A stretch of DNA of 64,000 bases, from assembly GCF_025716945.1 (NCBI RefSeq), contig NZ_JAOVZT010000001.1:254389-318388 (forward strand). Direction: 5' to 3'. The translations under genes and the position numbers were made by a program. The notes under the pieces are model-generated. The model saw only the letters and a list, made by a program, of their open reading frames with translations, was not told where the DNA came from and searched no databases. Below, piece after piece: positions 47,821-58,816 of the stretch (the first letter of the stretch is position 1; the number at the start of each line of letters is the position of its first letter). The DNA is from Geodermatophilus sp. YIM 151500 (GTDB lineage Bacteria > Actinomycetota > Actinomycetes > Mycobacteriales > Geodermatophilaceae).

Positions 47821-49158
47821 TCAGCCCTCGAGGTCCGCCAGCCAGCGCAGGGCGGTGAGCGACGGCGCGAAGCAGTACTCGCCGCCGCGGGTGCTGACGA
47901 ACTGCGGGAGATCGGTGAGTCGCCGGCGGATCGGGCGGGCCGGGATCGTGAAGACGCCGGGACCGTCGTGCGACCCGACCAGCGGATCCCGCTCCTCGGG
48001 TGCGCCGAACGCGCGGCCGTCGCCGACCCACTGGGCCTGCACGAACTCGAACTGGCGAGCGATGTGCGCGCCGATGAACACGAAGCACAGGCCGCGCTCG
48101 GCGCCGTCGTCCTCGAGGACGCCGTCGGGCAGCGGCGGGCCGTAGCTCGTCCCCCTCCGGATCATGCGGTGCAGCCGCACCTCGCCGGTGACGACGGCGT
48201 CGCGGGGGTTCATCCGCCGGACGTGCGAACCGACCGGGCAGCGCAGACCCCGCTCGTCCTCACGGCGGTAGAGGTAGTCGTTGTTGCGCGTGGGGTCGGC
48301 ACCCAGCGCCGGGTCGTCCCGCTCGGGGGCGAGCACGAGGGGGGCGCCGCTCCGCCAGCGGCCGACGAGCTTCGCGGCGAGGCGCTCCTCGTCCTCCGCG
48401 CTCGCCGAGTGGTCCCGCAGGTAGCGGCGGAACCCGGCGACGTCCTGGTGCAGCTTGCGGAACACCACGTAGGTGCCGTTGCGGCCGAGCGCCTCCGGCT
48501 GCGGGACCGGGGCGCGGTCGCCGGTCTCGTCCACGTACCCGGTGACGAACTCGCCCGCCTCGAGCGGCCGCTCCTGCGGGTTGCTGCCCGGGATGCCGCT
48601 GCCCTCGACGGCCGGGTGGCTGATGCCGTCGCGGAAGCCGAACGCCTCCCGCTCTGTCGGCAGTGCGTAGCAGTCCTGCCGCCAGATCAGCCGGACGCCC
48701 GGCAGCCTGCCGTAGGCCGCACGCGCCTCCTCCAGCAAGACGTCGAGCCGCTCGGCGTCCTTGGCGATGACGGCCAGTGCGACGTGCACGTCGGCGGTCC
48801 CGAGGGGCCACTCCCAGTGCTCCGGTGACTGGACACCCACGTCGCCGAGGACGCCGGCTCGCGCTGCCATGCCCGCCCGGAACTCCGGCGGGAAGGTGGC
48901 CAGCGACTCCGCCGGCACGCCGAGGGCCGCCAGGCCGCGGTGGGAGAGCGCCACGTTGAACCAGGAACCGCTGTCCGCGGACCACGTGGCCGCCGGGGCG
49001 ATGCGCTCGGCGAGCCGGCGCAGCATCTCGCGGCCGTCGCGCCGGTCGTCGATGCGCAGGAGGAGGTACGTGCCGACGTACGGCGACGGCCGGGGGTTCA
49101 GGATCCCGCCCTGGACGTCGGCCAGGTCCAGCGGCGTGGTGGTCGTCGTCGTGGTCAT
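47821..49158 (-). CDS. Dyp-type haem peroxidase
   Basis: 445 residues. FGFRDGISHP at about 197-206 contains the GXXDG motif with the catalytic Asp, and CPVGSHVRRMNPRDA includes the probable proximal haem His. The length fits the larger (class C/D-like) peroxidases. No Tat signal or encapsulin-targeting tail is seen, so it is probably cytoplasmic and not packaged. It oxidises dyes or phenolic substrates with peroxide. ATG 49158 follows GAGGGGG; the start is a run of Thr (MTTTTTTPLDLADVQGG). Operon with the 188-residue partner; divergent from the ATC-hydrolase gene. Confidence 0.93.
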   Translation of the reverse strand: MTTTTTTTPLDLADVQGGILNPRPSPYVGTYLLLRIDDRRDGREMLRRLAERIAPAATWSADSGSWFNVALSHRGLAALGVPAESLATFPPEFRAGMAARAGVLGDVGVQSPEHWEWPLGTADVHVALAVIAKDAERLDVLLEEARAAYGRLPGVRLIWRQDCYALPTEREAFGFRDGISHPAVEGSGIPGSNPQERPLEAGEFVTGYVDETGDRAPVPQPEALGRNGTYVVFRKLHQDVAGFRRYLRDHSASAEDEERLAAKLVGRWRSGAPLVLAPERDDPALGADPTRNNDYLYRREDERGLRCPVGSHVRRMNPRDAVVTGEVRLHRMIRRGTSYGPPLPDGVLEDDGAERGLCFVFIGAHIARQFEFVQAQWVGDGRAFGAPEERDPLVGSHDGPGVFTIPARPIRRRLTDLPQFVSTRGGEYCFAPSLTALRWLADLEG

Positions 49159-49368
49159 CTGGCCCCCTCGGTCGGCACCCTTGGCTCTCGCGGTCGCCAG
49201 GGTCCGCAGCGACGCTGCCGCGGCGCTGCCAGCTGAGGCCGGATCGCTGCCACCGCGCACTCCCGACGCCGTCCGTCCCGTCCCCGGCGTGGCAGCGGCG
49301 TGGCCGTGGCCGGACGCATGCTGCGGCCAGGGGCCCGCACAGGGGCCCACGTCGACGAGGAGGAAGCG

Positions 49369-50127
49369 ATGGGAGGAGCGAGCAGGCCCGCGAGCGCGCG
49401 GTCGGGACGCCGGCGCAGCCCGGCCGAGACGGTGCTGGCAGCCGAGGGCCGCGTCCTGTGCGGTCGGTACGGACCGCGCCGCATCCTGTCCGGCATCGAC
49501 CGGTACCTGCGTCGCGCGGCCCCGGACCGGACGGACGAGCTGCTCGCGGCGATCCGGCGGCGCAGCGACGCGCTCGTGGAGGCCAACCGGGACATGGCCG
49601 TCGACGGGCCGTCGGAGGGGATCCTCCGCCTCGCCGCGGCCGTCCGGGCGGCGTACGAGACCCTGCCCCCCGTCTTCGGGCACGACGAGAACCGCACCCT
49701 CCGGTACCTGCGCGGGCTCGTCGGGTCGCTCCTGCAGCGACCCCTCGAGATCGGGATGGACGCGCTGGGCCGCAGGGAGGACGCGCTCGGCGCGGTCGAC
49801 GTGGCTTGCCGCCGAGGTGTCGCCATGTACGGGACGTACTTCGACATCGGGTTCGCGCGACCGGATCGCGACGTCCTCGAGATGCAGGTCGAGCGCTGCC
49901 TGTTCCGCGACTTCTTCGCCCGGACCGGCGACCCGCGCGTCACCACCGTGATGTGTGCCTGGGACCGGAGCTGGATGAGCGAGCTCGACCCGGCCGAGAG
50001 CGGGCTGCGCGCCGAGCGGACCACGTTGATGTCGCTCGGCGACGACGCCTGCCGCTTCCGGGTGCTACGGACCGAGGACCCGCTCGCCCCGCTGGTCGAC
50101 CGGCTCGACGAGATCCAGCCCGCCTGA
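49369..50127 (+). CDS. ATC-hydrolase-like (PF14196-type) protein
   Basis: 252 residues from ATG 49369 with GAGGAGGAAG upstream. The C-terminal half has RCLFRDFFARTGDPRVTTVM, then CAWDRSWM and LRAERTTLMSLGDDACRFRV, which resembles the L-2-amino-thiazoline-4-carboxylate hydrolase family as I recall it. Known members hydrolyse thiazoline carboxylates toward cysteine, but many are uncharacterised. The N-terminal 30 residues are Arg/Ser-rich. Its last 63 bases overlap the 3' end of the opposite-strand regulator gene. Confidence 0.7.
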   Translation: MGGASRPASARSGRRRSPAETVLAAEGRVLCGRYGPRRILSGIDRYLRRAAPDRTDELLAAIRRRSDALVEANRDMAVDGPSEGILRLAAAVRAAYETLPPVFGHDENRTLRYLRGLVGSLLQRPLEIGMDALGRREDALGAVDVACRRGVAMYGTYFDIGFARPDRDVLEMQVERCLFRDFFARTGDPRVTTVMCAWDRSWMSELDPAESGLRAERTTLMSLGDDACRFRVLRTEDPLAPLVDRLDEIQPA

Positions 50128-53100
50128 TGCACCCGGTCCCCGTCGGACGACGCTGTCGTCAGCCGCGCGCGAAGCGGGCCGGGCCACCGTCAGCTCGGCC
50201 AGCGCGACGTCCCGCGACCGACCCCAGCCCCGCTGGAAGGCGAGAGCGGCCGCGCGGTCGCCGAGCGCCCTCCGGACGGAGGCCGCCGTCCGTTCGGCGG
50301 CGGCCGCGTCGTGGGCGTCCGCGGTCAGGCCCGCGGCGTCGCGGTGCGCGGCCGCCGCGCCCAGCAGCTCGGCAGCTCGGTCGGGGTCCCCGCCGGCCGC
50401 GACCGCCGCGGCGAGGACCTCGAGCCCGACGGCGACCGCGACCTGGTCGGCGTCGCGGTGGGCACGGTGGATGCCGTCGACGGCGAGGTCGCCCGCCTCC
50501 GTCCCCGATCCGTGCGACACGGCGATGACGCTCAGGCCGATGAGCGCACGCGCGACGGGGCTGCCACCGAGGAGCACGTAGAAGGCCTGCTGCGCGAACG
50601 TCGACCCCTCCGGTGGGCTCTCCGCGAGCACCCTGCGGTACAGCGACTCGGCCGTGGCGAGGCCTCCGCGGCGGTGCACCGTCGCGGCAAGGCCCTCGTG
50701 GGCGAAGGCCGCGAACCAGGGCGAGACGGTGGCGTCGACCAGGTCCACGGCCTCGTGCTGCAGCTTCCGGGCGGCACCGAGGTCACCGTCGAGCATCACG
50801 TACCGGCCGAGCACGGCGAGGACGAAGCTGACGTAGTGAGGAAGCCCGACGCCGCGCACGAGCCGCAGCGCCGCCCGGCACTCGGCGACCGCGGCGCCCG
50901 TGTCGCCGCGCCGGCCCGCCGCCCAGGCGAGGAGCAGCCGCCCCCACGCCTCGAACAGGTCGTACCCGAGGCGGCGAGCGGGCCGGAGGATCTCCTGCGC
51001 CTCGTGCTCGGCGAGCGCGACGTCCCCTGCCCGCATCGCGCTGCGCGCGGCCGCCAGTGCGCAGGAAGCCAGCCCCCAGTCGCCCCGCGGATCCGCGACG
51101 TCCCGGTAGGCGGCCCGCGCCTGCGCCAGCAGCGCGGCGACGCGGTCGGGTGGTCCGGTCTCCCCGAGGGCCAACGCGAGGATCGCCGTCGACTGGGCGA
51201 TCTGCCACCGGTCGCCGGCGCGGTGGGCGAGCTCGAGCCCGCGCTCGGCGTCGGCCACGCTCCCCGCGGCGTCACCCTGCTGGGTGCGGAGGAAGCCCCG
51301 GTAGCTCACCGCCCGGGCGAGGACGACGGCGGAGGTGCCGGTGTCCGGGACCGCCAGGGCCGCGTCGAGCCAGTCCCGCCCCTCGTCGTGCCGCTCGCTG
51401 ACGGCGAAGAAGAAGCCGAGCGCGCCGGCCACGCACAGCGCGAGGTCGCCCCGTCCGGCGGCCACGGCCCAGCGCAGCGCCGCGCGCAGGTTCTCCCGAT
51501 CCTGGTCGAGCCGGCGCAGCCAGCCGCTGCTGTCCGACCCGTACAGGCCCGCCTCGCCGGACTCGGCGAAGGAGGCGAACAGCTCGGCGTGCCGCCGCCG
51601 GGCCGCGTCGTAGCCGCCCTCGGCGCGGAGCCGCTCGATGCCGTACTCGCGCAGGGTCTCCAGCATGCGGTACCGCGGCTCCCCGTCGACGCCCGTCGAG
51701 GCCACGACGAGCGACTTGCCGGTCAACCCGCTGAGCAGGTCGAGCGTGCTGTAGGCGCCGAGGCCCAGCCGCGCGCCGATCGACTCCGCGGTGGGGAGCG
51801 AGCAGCCGGAGGGGAACACCGCGAGCTGCTGGAAGAGACGTCGTTCGTCCTTCCCGAGCAGGTCGTAGCTCCACTCGACGGCTGCGCGCAGCGTCTGGTG
51901 ACGGGGCGGGGCCGTCCGGCTCCCCGTCACCAGGAGGCGGAACCGGTCGGCGAGCCCGGCGGTGATGCGAGCCACGGGCAGCACGGTCACCCGGGCGGCG
52001 GCGAGCTCGATGGCGAGCGGCAGCCCGTCGAGGCGGTGGCACAGCTCGGCCACGGCCGGCGCCGCTTCCGTGGTGATCACGAACGACGGTCGGACCTGCG
52101 CCGCGCGGTCCTCGAACAACCGGAGGGCCTCGGTGCCGAGCAGAGCGGCCGGGTCGTGCCGAGCAGGATCGGGCACGCTCAACCCCTCGACCGGCCAGAG
52201 CGCCTCTCCCGGGACTCCGAGGGACTCCCGGCTCGTGGCCAGCAGGCCGAGCCGCGGACAACCCGCGAGGAGCGTGTGCACCAGATCGGCGACCTCGCCG
52301 AGGAGGTGCTCGCAGTTGTCGACCACGACCAGGGCGGACCGGCTCCGGAGGTGCTGCACCACCCGGTCGACCAGGGGGGTCTCGGCTCCTCCGGCACCGC
52401 CCGGTCGCACCCCGAGGGCCGCCGCCAGCGTGGTGGTGACCTCGCCGCCCTGCGTGAGCGATGCCAACTCGACCATCCACACCCCGTCCTCGACGTCCGG
52501 GTGCAGCGCCCGGGCGACCTCGACGGCGAGGCGGGTCTTGCCGACCCCCGGTGGCCCGGTGAGGGTGACCAGTCGGGCCTGCTTCACCAGTCTCTGGACC
52601 GCGAGCAGCTCCTCGGCGCGCCCGACGAAGCTGGTGAGCGGAGCCGGGAGGTTCCCGCTGCCCCCCGTCGCGCGGAACCGTGGCCGGGGTGCCGCCAGCT
52701 GCGGGTCGTGGCTCAGGATCGCGTGCTCGAGGTCGGCCAGCTGCGGGCCCGGGTCGAGGCCGTGCTCGTCGGCGAGGATCCGGCGGGCGTCGGCGTAGGC
52801 CGACAGCGCGTCCGGCTGTCGCCCGCAGCGGTAGAGCGCCACCATGAGCTGGCCCCACAGCCGCTCGCGGAACGGGTGCTCGGCGAGGACCTCACGGATC
52901 GGCTCGAGGACGTCGGCGTGCCGGCCCGTGGCGAGATCGACGTCGAAGCCGTCCTCGACCGCGTCGAGGTACTGGCCCTGCAGGCGGGCCGCGGGCGGGC
53001 GGGCCCAGTCCCGGTCGAGGAACTCCTCGAGCGGCGGACCACGCCACAGCGCCAGCGCGGCCCGCAGGGCGCTGCCCGCCTCGTCGAGCGAGCCGGCCCG

Positions 53101-53439
53101 CAGCGCGGCGCGGCCCGCGGCGGCGAGCCGGGTGAACTGGAGCGCGTCGACGTCGTCGTCCCGCACGTCCAGCAGGTATCCGGGACCGCGGGTGACGAGA
53201 GCTGCACCGATCGCCCTCCGCAGACGGGAGACGTGGTGGTGCAGCGCGCCGTGGGCGTCCGCAGGAGGCCGGTCCGCCCACACGACGTCGATGAGACGAT
53301 CCGTGCCGACCACCCGCCCGGCCTCCAGAGCGAGTCGCGCGACCAGGGCACGCTGCCGCGAGCTCGGCACGGGCACCGGGCGGCCCTGTCTCCGCACCTG
53401 CAGCGGGCCGAGCAGGTGGACCTGCAACGACTCGCCCAT
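50065..53439 (-). CDS. Large SARP/AfsR-type regulator with NB-ARC and TPR domains
   Basis: 1124 residues. Order: winged-helix DNA-binding domain (about 1-95, VHLLGPLQVRRQGRPVPV), bacterial transcriptional activation domain (about 100-250), NB-ARC ATPase with GPPGVGKTRLAVEVARAL (about 290), ALVVVDNCEHLLGE and ATSRESLGV, then long alpha-helical TPR-like repeats (about 620-1080). Such proteins switch on pathways after ATP-driven oligomerisation. ATG 53439 has GGGAGGCTGCG. The last 35 residues overlap the opposite ATC-hydrolase gene. The target may be neighbouring genes or a distant cluster; no biosynthetic genes are present nearby. Confidence 0.9.
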   Translation of the reverse strand: MGESLQVHLLGPLQVRRQGRPVPVPSSRQRALVARLALEAGRVVGTDRLIDVVWADRPPADAHGALHHHVSRLRRAIGAALVTRGPGYLLDVRDDDVDALQFTRLAAAGRAALRAGSLDEAGSALRAALALWRGPPLEEFLDRDWARPPAARLQGQYLDAVEDGFDVDLATGRHADVLEPIREVLAEHPFRERLWGQLMVALYRCGRQPDALSAYADARRILADEHGLDPGPQLADLEHAILSHDPQLAAPRPRFRATGGSGNLPAPLTSFVGRAEELLAVQRLVKQARLVTLTGPPGVGKTRLAVEVARALHPDVEDGVWMVELASLTQGGEVTTTLAAALGVRPGGAGGAETPLVDRVVQHLRSRSALVVVDNCEHLLGEVADLVHTLLAGCPRLGLLATSRESLGVPGEALWPVEGLSVPDPARHDPAALLGTEALRLFEDRAAQVRPSFVITTEAAPAVAELCHRLDGLPLAIELAAARVTVLPVARITAGLADRFRLLVTGSRTAPPRHQTLRAAVEWSYDLLGKDERRLFQQLAVFPSGCSLPTAESIGARLGLGAYSTLDLLSGLTGKSLVVASTGVDGEPRYRMLETLREYGIERLRAEGGYDAARRRHAELFASFAESGEAGLYGSDSSGWLRRLDQDRENLRAALRWAVAAGRGDLALCVAGALGFFFAVSERHDEGRDWLDAALAVPDTGTSAVVLARAVSYRGFLRTQQGDAAGSVADAERGLELAHRAGDRWQIAQSTAILALALGETGPPDRVAALLAQARAAYRDVADPRGDWGLASCALAAARSAMRAGDVALAEHEAQEILRPARRLGYDLFEAWGRLLLAWAAGRRGDTGAAVAECRAALRLVRGVGLPHYVSFVLAVLGRYVMLDGDLGAARKLQHEAVDLVDATVSPWFAAFAHEGLAATVHRRGGLATAESLYRRVLAESPPEGSTFAQQAFYVLLGGSPVARALIGLSVIAVSHGSGTEAGDLAVDGIHRAHRDADQVAVAVGLEVLAAAVAAGGDPDRAAELLGAAAAHRDAAGLTADAHDAAAAERTAASVRRALGDRAAALAFQRGWGRSRDVALAELTVARPASRAADDSVVRRGPGASGGLDLVEPVDQRGERVLGP

Positions 53440-53608
53440 CGCAGCCTCCCCGGCGCCGGCCCGCCGATGCACCCGTCCGAGTTGACGTGCCGTCCATCGT
53501 CCGGGGAGAACCGGTACCGGCAAGGGGCTTCCGCCGCCCCGGCGGGCGGCGAGGCACCGAGGGCGACCTGGTGCGGGCGCAGCGGCCGGGACCGCCGGCT
53601 CGACCCCG

Positions 53609-54280
53609 TCCGGTTGCCCACCGCCCGCACCTGGCTGGGCGCGCTGGCCGTCCTGCCCGGGCACGCCGTGGCGATCGTCGCGCGCCCGCTCGGGGGCTGG
53701 CCTTCGGCCGGATCGGTGACCGCGTCGGTCGTCGCCGCGCGCTGATCGGCTCGCTCACCCTGATGGGCGCTGCGACCGTCGGCGTCGGACGCCTGGGGGT
53801 GGCGGTTGCCGTTCCTGCTCAGCGGCGCCCTCGTCGTCATCGGTCTGACCCTTCGGGTACGCCTCCCCGAGACCCCGGAGTTCGTCGCGGCGGCGCAGCG
53901 CTCGGACGGCGGGCGCACCCGGGCGGGGCGCGTCGGCACGCTGCTGACGGACGCCTGGCGGCCACTTCTCGCGGGCACGTTGACGTGGACCGGCCCCGTC
54001 GCCCTCGGGTACGCCTTCCTCACGGGGCTGTTCGCCCACGTGGCGCTGCACGTCCCGGGGCTGCGGGTGACCGATGCGCAGATCGGGCTCGTCGTGAGCG
54101 CCGCCCCGGTCGCCGCGCTCACGGCCGTCAGCGGCTACGGTGCTCCCGCTGCCCGCGCTCGCGCTGGTCGGTTCGTCGGGCGGCTCGCCGGTACCGCTCA
54201 GATCATGGTGATCGTCGGCGGGGTCGCCACGGCTGCCGGTGGGCTCCTCCGTGGGGCGCAGGAGCAACGGCCGTCAGCCG
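53609..54280 (+). pseudogene. Decayed MHS-family MFS transporter
   Basis: Parts of a metabolite:H+ symporter appear in three frames. Frame one carries LPGHAVAIVARPLGG (spans 2). A frameshift near 53693 moves to LAFGRIGDRVGRRRALIG, the loop 2-3 signature. Near 53790 a second change, with loss of about 90 residues (spans 3-6), moves to DAWGWRLPFLLSGALVVIGL and LRVRLPETPEF, the MHS central segment. Spans 7-8 continue to about 54250 before degenerating. The N-terminus and last four spans are missing. It abuts ctaB. Confidence 0.82.
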
Positions 54281-54303
54281 CAGTGTCGTCCGGAGACGAC
54301 GGA

Positions 54304-55233
54304 TCACACGAGCACGTCGATGACGATGGCGATCGACAGCAGGGCCATGTAGCTGATCGACACGTGGAAGAGCACCATCGGCCGGGTCTCCTCGGCGCGG
54401 CGGATGCGCCCCAGCAGCCGGTGCGCCTCCACGACGAACCAGGCGCCGAGCCCCACCGCGGCGGCCGTGTAGAGCCAGCCGATGCCGTACGCGGCACCGA
54501 CCGGCCACAGCAGCAGCGAGACGGCGACGGTCAGCCAGGCCCAGACGACGGTCTGCCGGCCCACCGACCGGGCGGAGGCGACCACCGGCAGCATCGGCAC
54601 GTCGGCGCGGGCGTAGTCGGCGCGGAACCGCATGGCCAGGGCCCAGAAGTGCGGCAGCTGCCAGCAGAAGACGACGCCGAAGAAGACCACGGCCGGCCAG
54701 GCCAGCGAGCCGGTGACCGCGGCCCAGCCGATCAGCACCGGCGCGGCGCCGGGCACCCCGCCGAAGAGCGTCGAGTGCCGCGTGTGCCGCTTCAGCACGA
54801 CCGTGTAGAGCAGCGCGTAGTAGGCGATCGCCGCGGCGGCCAGGCCGGCGGCCAGCGGCGTGGTGGTGGCGGCGAGCAGCGCGATGGACGTCCCGGTCAG
54901 CACGACGCCGAAGACCAGCGCCGCGCGCGGGGTGATCACCCCCATCGGCAGCGGACGGCGCTCGGTGCGGTGCATGAGCCGGTCGATGTCGCGGTCGAAC
55001 CAGCAGTTGAACACGTTGGCCGCGCCCGCGGCCAGCGTGCCGCCGACCATGGTCGCCAGCAGCAGCCGCCAGGACGGCCATCCCCCGGCGGCGAGCAGCA
55101 TCGCCGGCAGCGTGGTGACCAGCAGCAGCTCGATGATCCGCGGCTTGGTGAGGGCCACGTAGGCGCGCACCCGGGCGCCGAGCGCGGCGGGCGGGGACGC
55201 CGGGACGACGGGGCGCTCGGAGAGCGCGGTCAC
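54304..55233 (-). CDS. ctaB: Protoheme IX farnesyltransferase (haem O synthase)
   Basis: 309 residues from GTG 55233 with GAGGG upstream. Nine or so spans. Prenyl-binding Asp motifs: NCWFDRDIDRLMHRTERR and RADYARADVPMLP. It converts haem B to haem O, the substrate of CtaA. TKPRIIELLLVTTLPAMLL marks the usual start region. It is divergent from tkt across 280 bases. Confidence 0.95.
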   Translation of the reverse strand: MTALSERPVVPASPPAALGARVRAYVALTKPRIIELLLVTTLPAMLLAAGGWPSWRLLLATMVGGTLAAGAANVFNCWFDRDIDRLMHRTERRPLPMGVITPRAALVFGVVLTGTSIALLAATTTPLAAGLAAAAIAYYALLYTVVLKRHTRHSTLFGGVPGAAPVLIGWAAVTGSLAWPAVVFFGVVFCWQLPHFWALAMRFRADYARADVPMLPVVASARSVGRQTVVWAWLTVAVSLLLWPVGAAYGIGWLYTAAAVGLGAWFVVEAHRLLGRIRRAEETRPMVLFHVSISYMALLSIAIVIDVLV

Positions 55234-55398
55234 CGGGTGCCCTCGATTGCGTGCGGGCAGCAGGGCACCACCGGACACCTGGACAGCACGGGGTCCCTTC
55301 GCACCGGGGATGGAGACCGCCCAACTGTAGCCCGTGGGATTTCCGCCCCCCGGCCGGACCGGGCCGTCCGCGAGCGGTCGGGCGGACCGGCCCACGAC

Positions 55399-55404
55399 TA
55401 GGGT
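55399..55404 (+). promoter_or_regulatory. Candidate -10 element for the tkt operon
   Basis: TAGGGT is a common actinobacterial -10 hexamer. It lies 110 bases before the tkt ATG. No TTGAC-like -35 is evident at normal spacing. The opposite strand has TACAGT (55324-55329) as a possible ctaB -10. Confidence 0.25.
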
Positions 55405-55513
55405 CGGGAGCACGTTGGGCCCGCGCGTGCACCGGGTAGGCGGGACGACGACGACGGTCCGGGGACCCGCCCCGGACCCCGGTCCCCGCCGACCCCGAGG
55501 GAGCGCCGACCAG

Positions 55514-57685
<2,172 letters not shown>

Positions 57686-57715
57686 ATCCCCACGAGCCCG
57701 GGAGGGGCGCGAACC

Positions 57716-58816
57716 ATGGCACAGAACCGGAACCTCGCCGACCTGTCCGCCGCGGGCGTGGCGGTCTGGTTGGACGACCTGTCGCGGGACCGCATCCGCA
57801 GCGGCAACCTGCAGTCGCTGGTCGACGAGCACTCCGTCGTCGGCGTCACCACGAACCCGACGATCTTCGCCCAGGCGATCAGCGGGTCGGAGCTGTACGA
57901 CGACCAGCTGCACGCCCTCGCCGTGCGGAAGGTGGGCGTCGACGAGGCGCTGCGCACCATCACCGCCTCCGACGTCCGCGACGCCTGCGACCTGCTGGCG
58001 CCGGTCGCGGAGCGCACCGGCCTGGACGGGCGGGTCTCGCTGGAGGTCGACCCCGGCCTCGCCCACGACACCGACGCGACCGCGGCCGAGGCCGCGCACC
58101 TGTGGTGGCTGGTCGACCGGCCCAACCTCTTCATCAAGATCCCGGCGACCGAGGCGGGGCTGCCGGCGATCACCACCTCGATCGCCCGCGGCATCAGCGT
58201 CAACGTCACGCTGATCTTCAGTCTCGAGCGCTACCGCAAGGTCATGGACGCCTACCAGTCCGGGCTGGAGCAGCGGCTGGCCGACGGCGGCAGCCTGGAG
58301 GGCATCGAGTCGGTGGCCTCGTTCTTCGTGTCCCGCGTCGACTCCGAGGTCGACAAGCGCCTGGACAAGGCGGGTGCGGACCCGTCGCTCAAGGGCAAGG
58401 CGGCGCTGGCCAACGCGCAGCTGGCCTACCAGGCGTACGAGGAGGTCGTCTCCGCCGACCGCTGGAAGGCGCTCGAGGCGCAGGGGGCCCGCCCGCAGCG
58501 GCCGCTGTGGGCCTCGACCGGGGTGAAGAACCCCGACTACCCCGACACGCTGTACGTCGGCGAGCTGATCGCCCCCGGCACGGTCAACACCATGCCGGAG
58601 AAGACGCTGCTGGCCTACGCCGACCACGGCGGCCCCGGCACCCCGGTGCAGAAGACCTACGAGGACGCCGCGGCGGTGCTGGAGGCCGTCCGGGAGGCCG
58701 GGGTCGACATGGACGACGTGTACCGGGTGCTCGAGGACGAGGGCGTGCAGAAGTTCGCCGACTCGTGGGACGAGCTCACCGAGTCGGTGCGCACCCAGCT
58801 GGAGGACAAGAGGTGA
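57716..58816 (+). CDS. tal: Transaldolase
   Basis: 366 residues, the actinobacterial length. Schiff-base Lys141 lies in [22 protein letters not shown] and [15 protein letters not shown] are typical. It exchanges three-carbon units between sugar phosphates. Ribosome site GGGAGGGG; 30 bases after tkt. Its stop overlaps pgi (GTGA). Confidence 0.96.
   Translation: MAQNRNLADLSAAGVAVWLDDLSRDRIRSGNLQSLVDEHSVVGVTTNPTIFAQAISGSELYDDQLHALAVRKVGVDEALRTITASDVRDACDLLAPVAERTGLDGRVSLEVDPGLAHDTDATAAEAAHLWWLVDRPNLFIKIPATEAGLPAITTSIARGISVNVTLIFSLERYRKVMDAYQSGLEQRLADGGSLEGIESVASFFVSRVDSEVDKRLDKAGADPSLKGKAALANAQLAYQAYEEVVSADRWKALEAQGARPQRPLWASTGVKNPDYPDTLYVGELIAPGTVNTMPEKTLLAYADHGGPGTPVQKTYEDAAAVLEAVREAGVDMDDVYRVLEDEGVQKFADSWDELTESVRTQLEDKR

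Noticed and set aside
47821-49158. Encapsulin cargo system around the Dyp peroxidase
   Set aside because: No encapsulin gene is adjacent and the peroxidase lacks a recognisable targeting tail.
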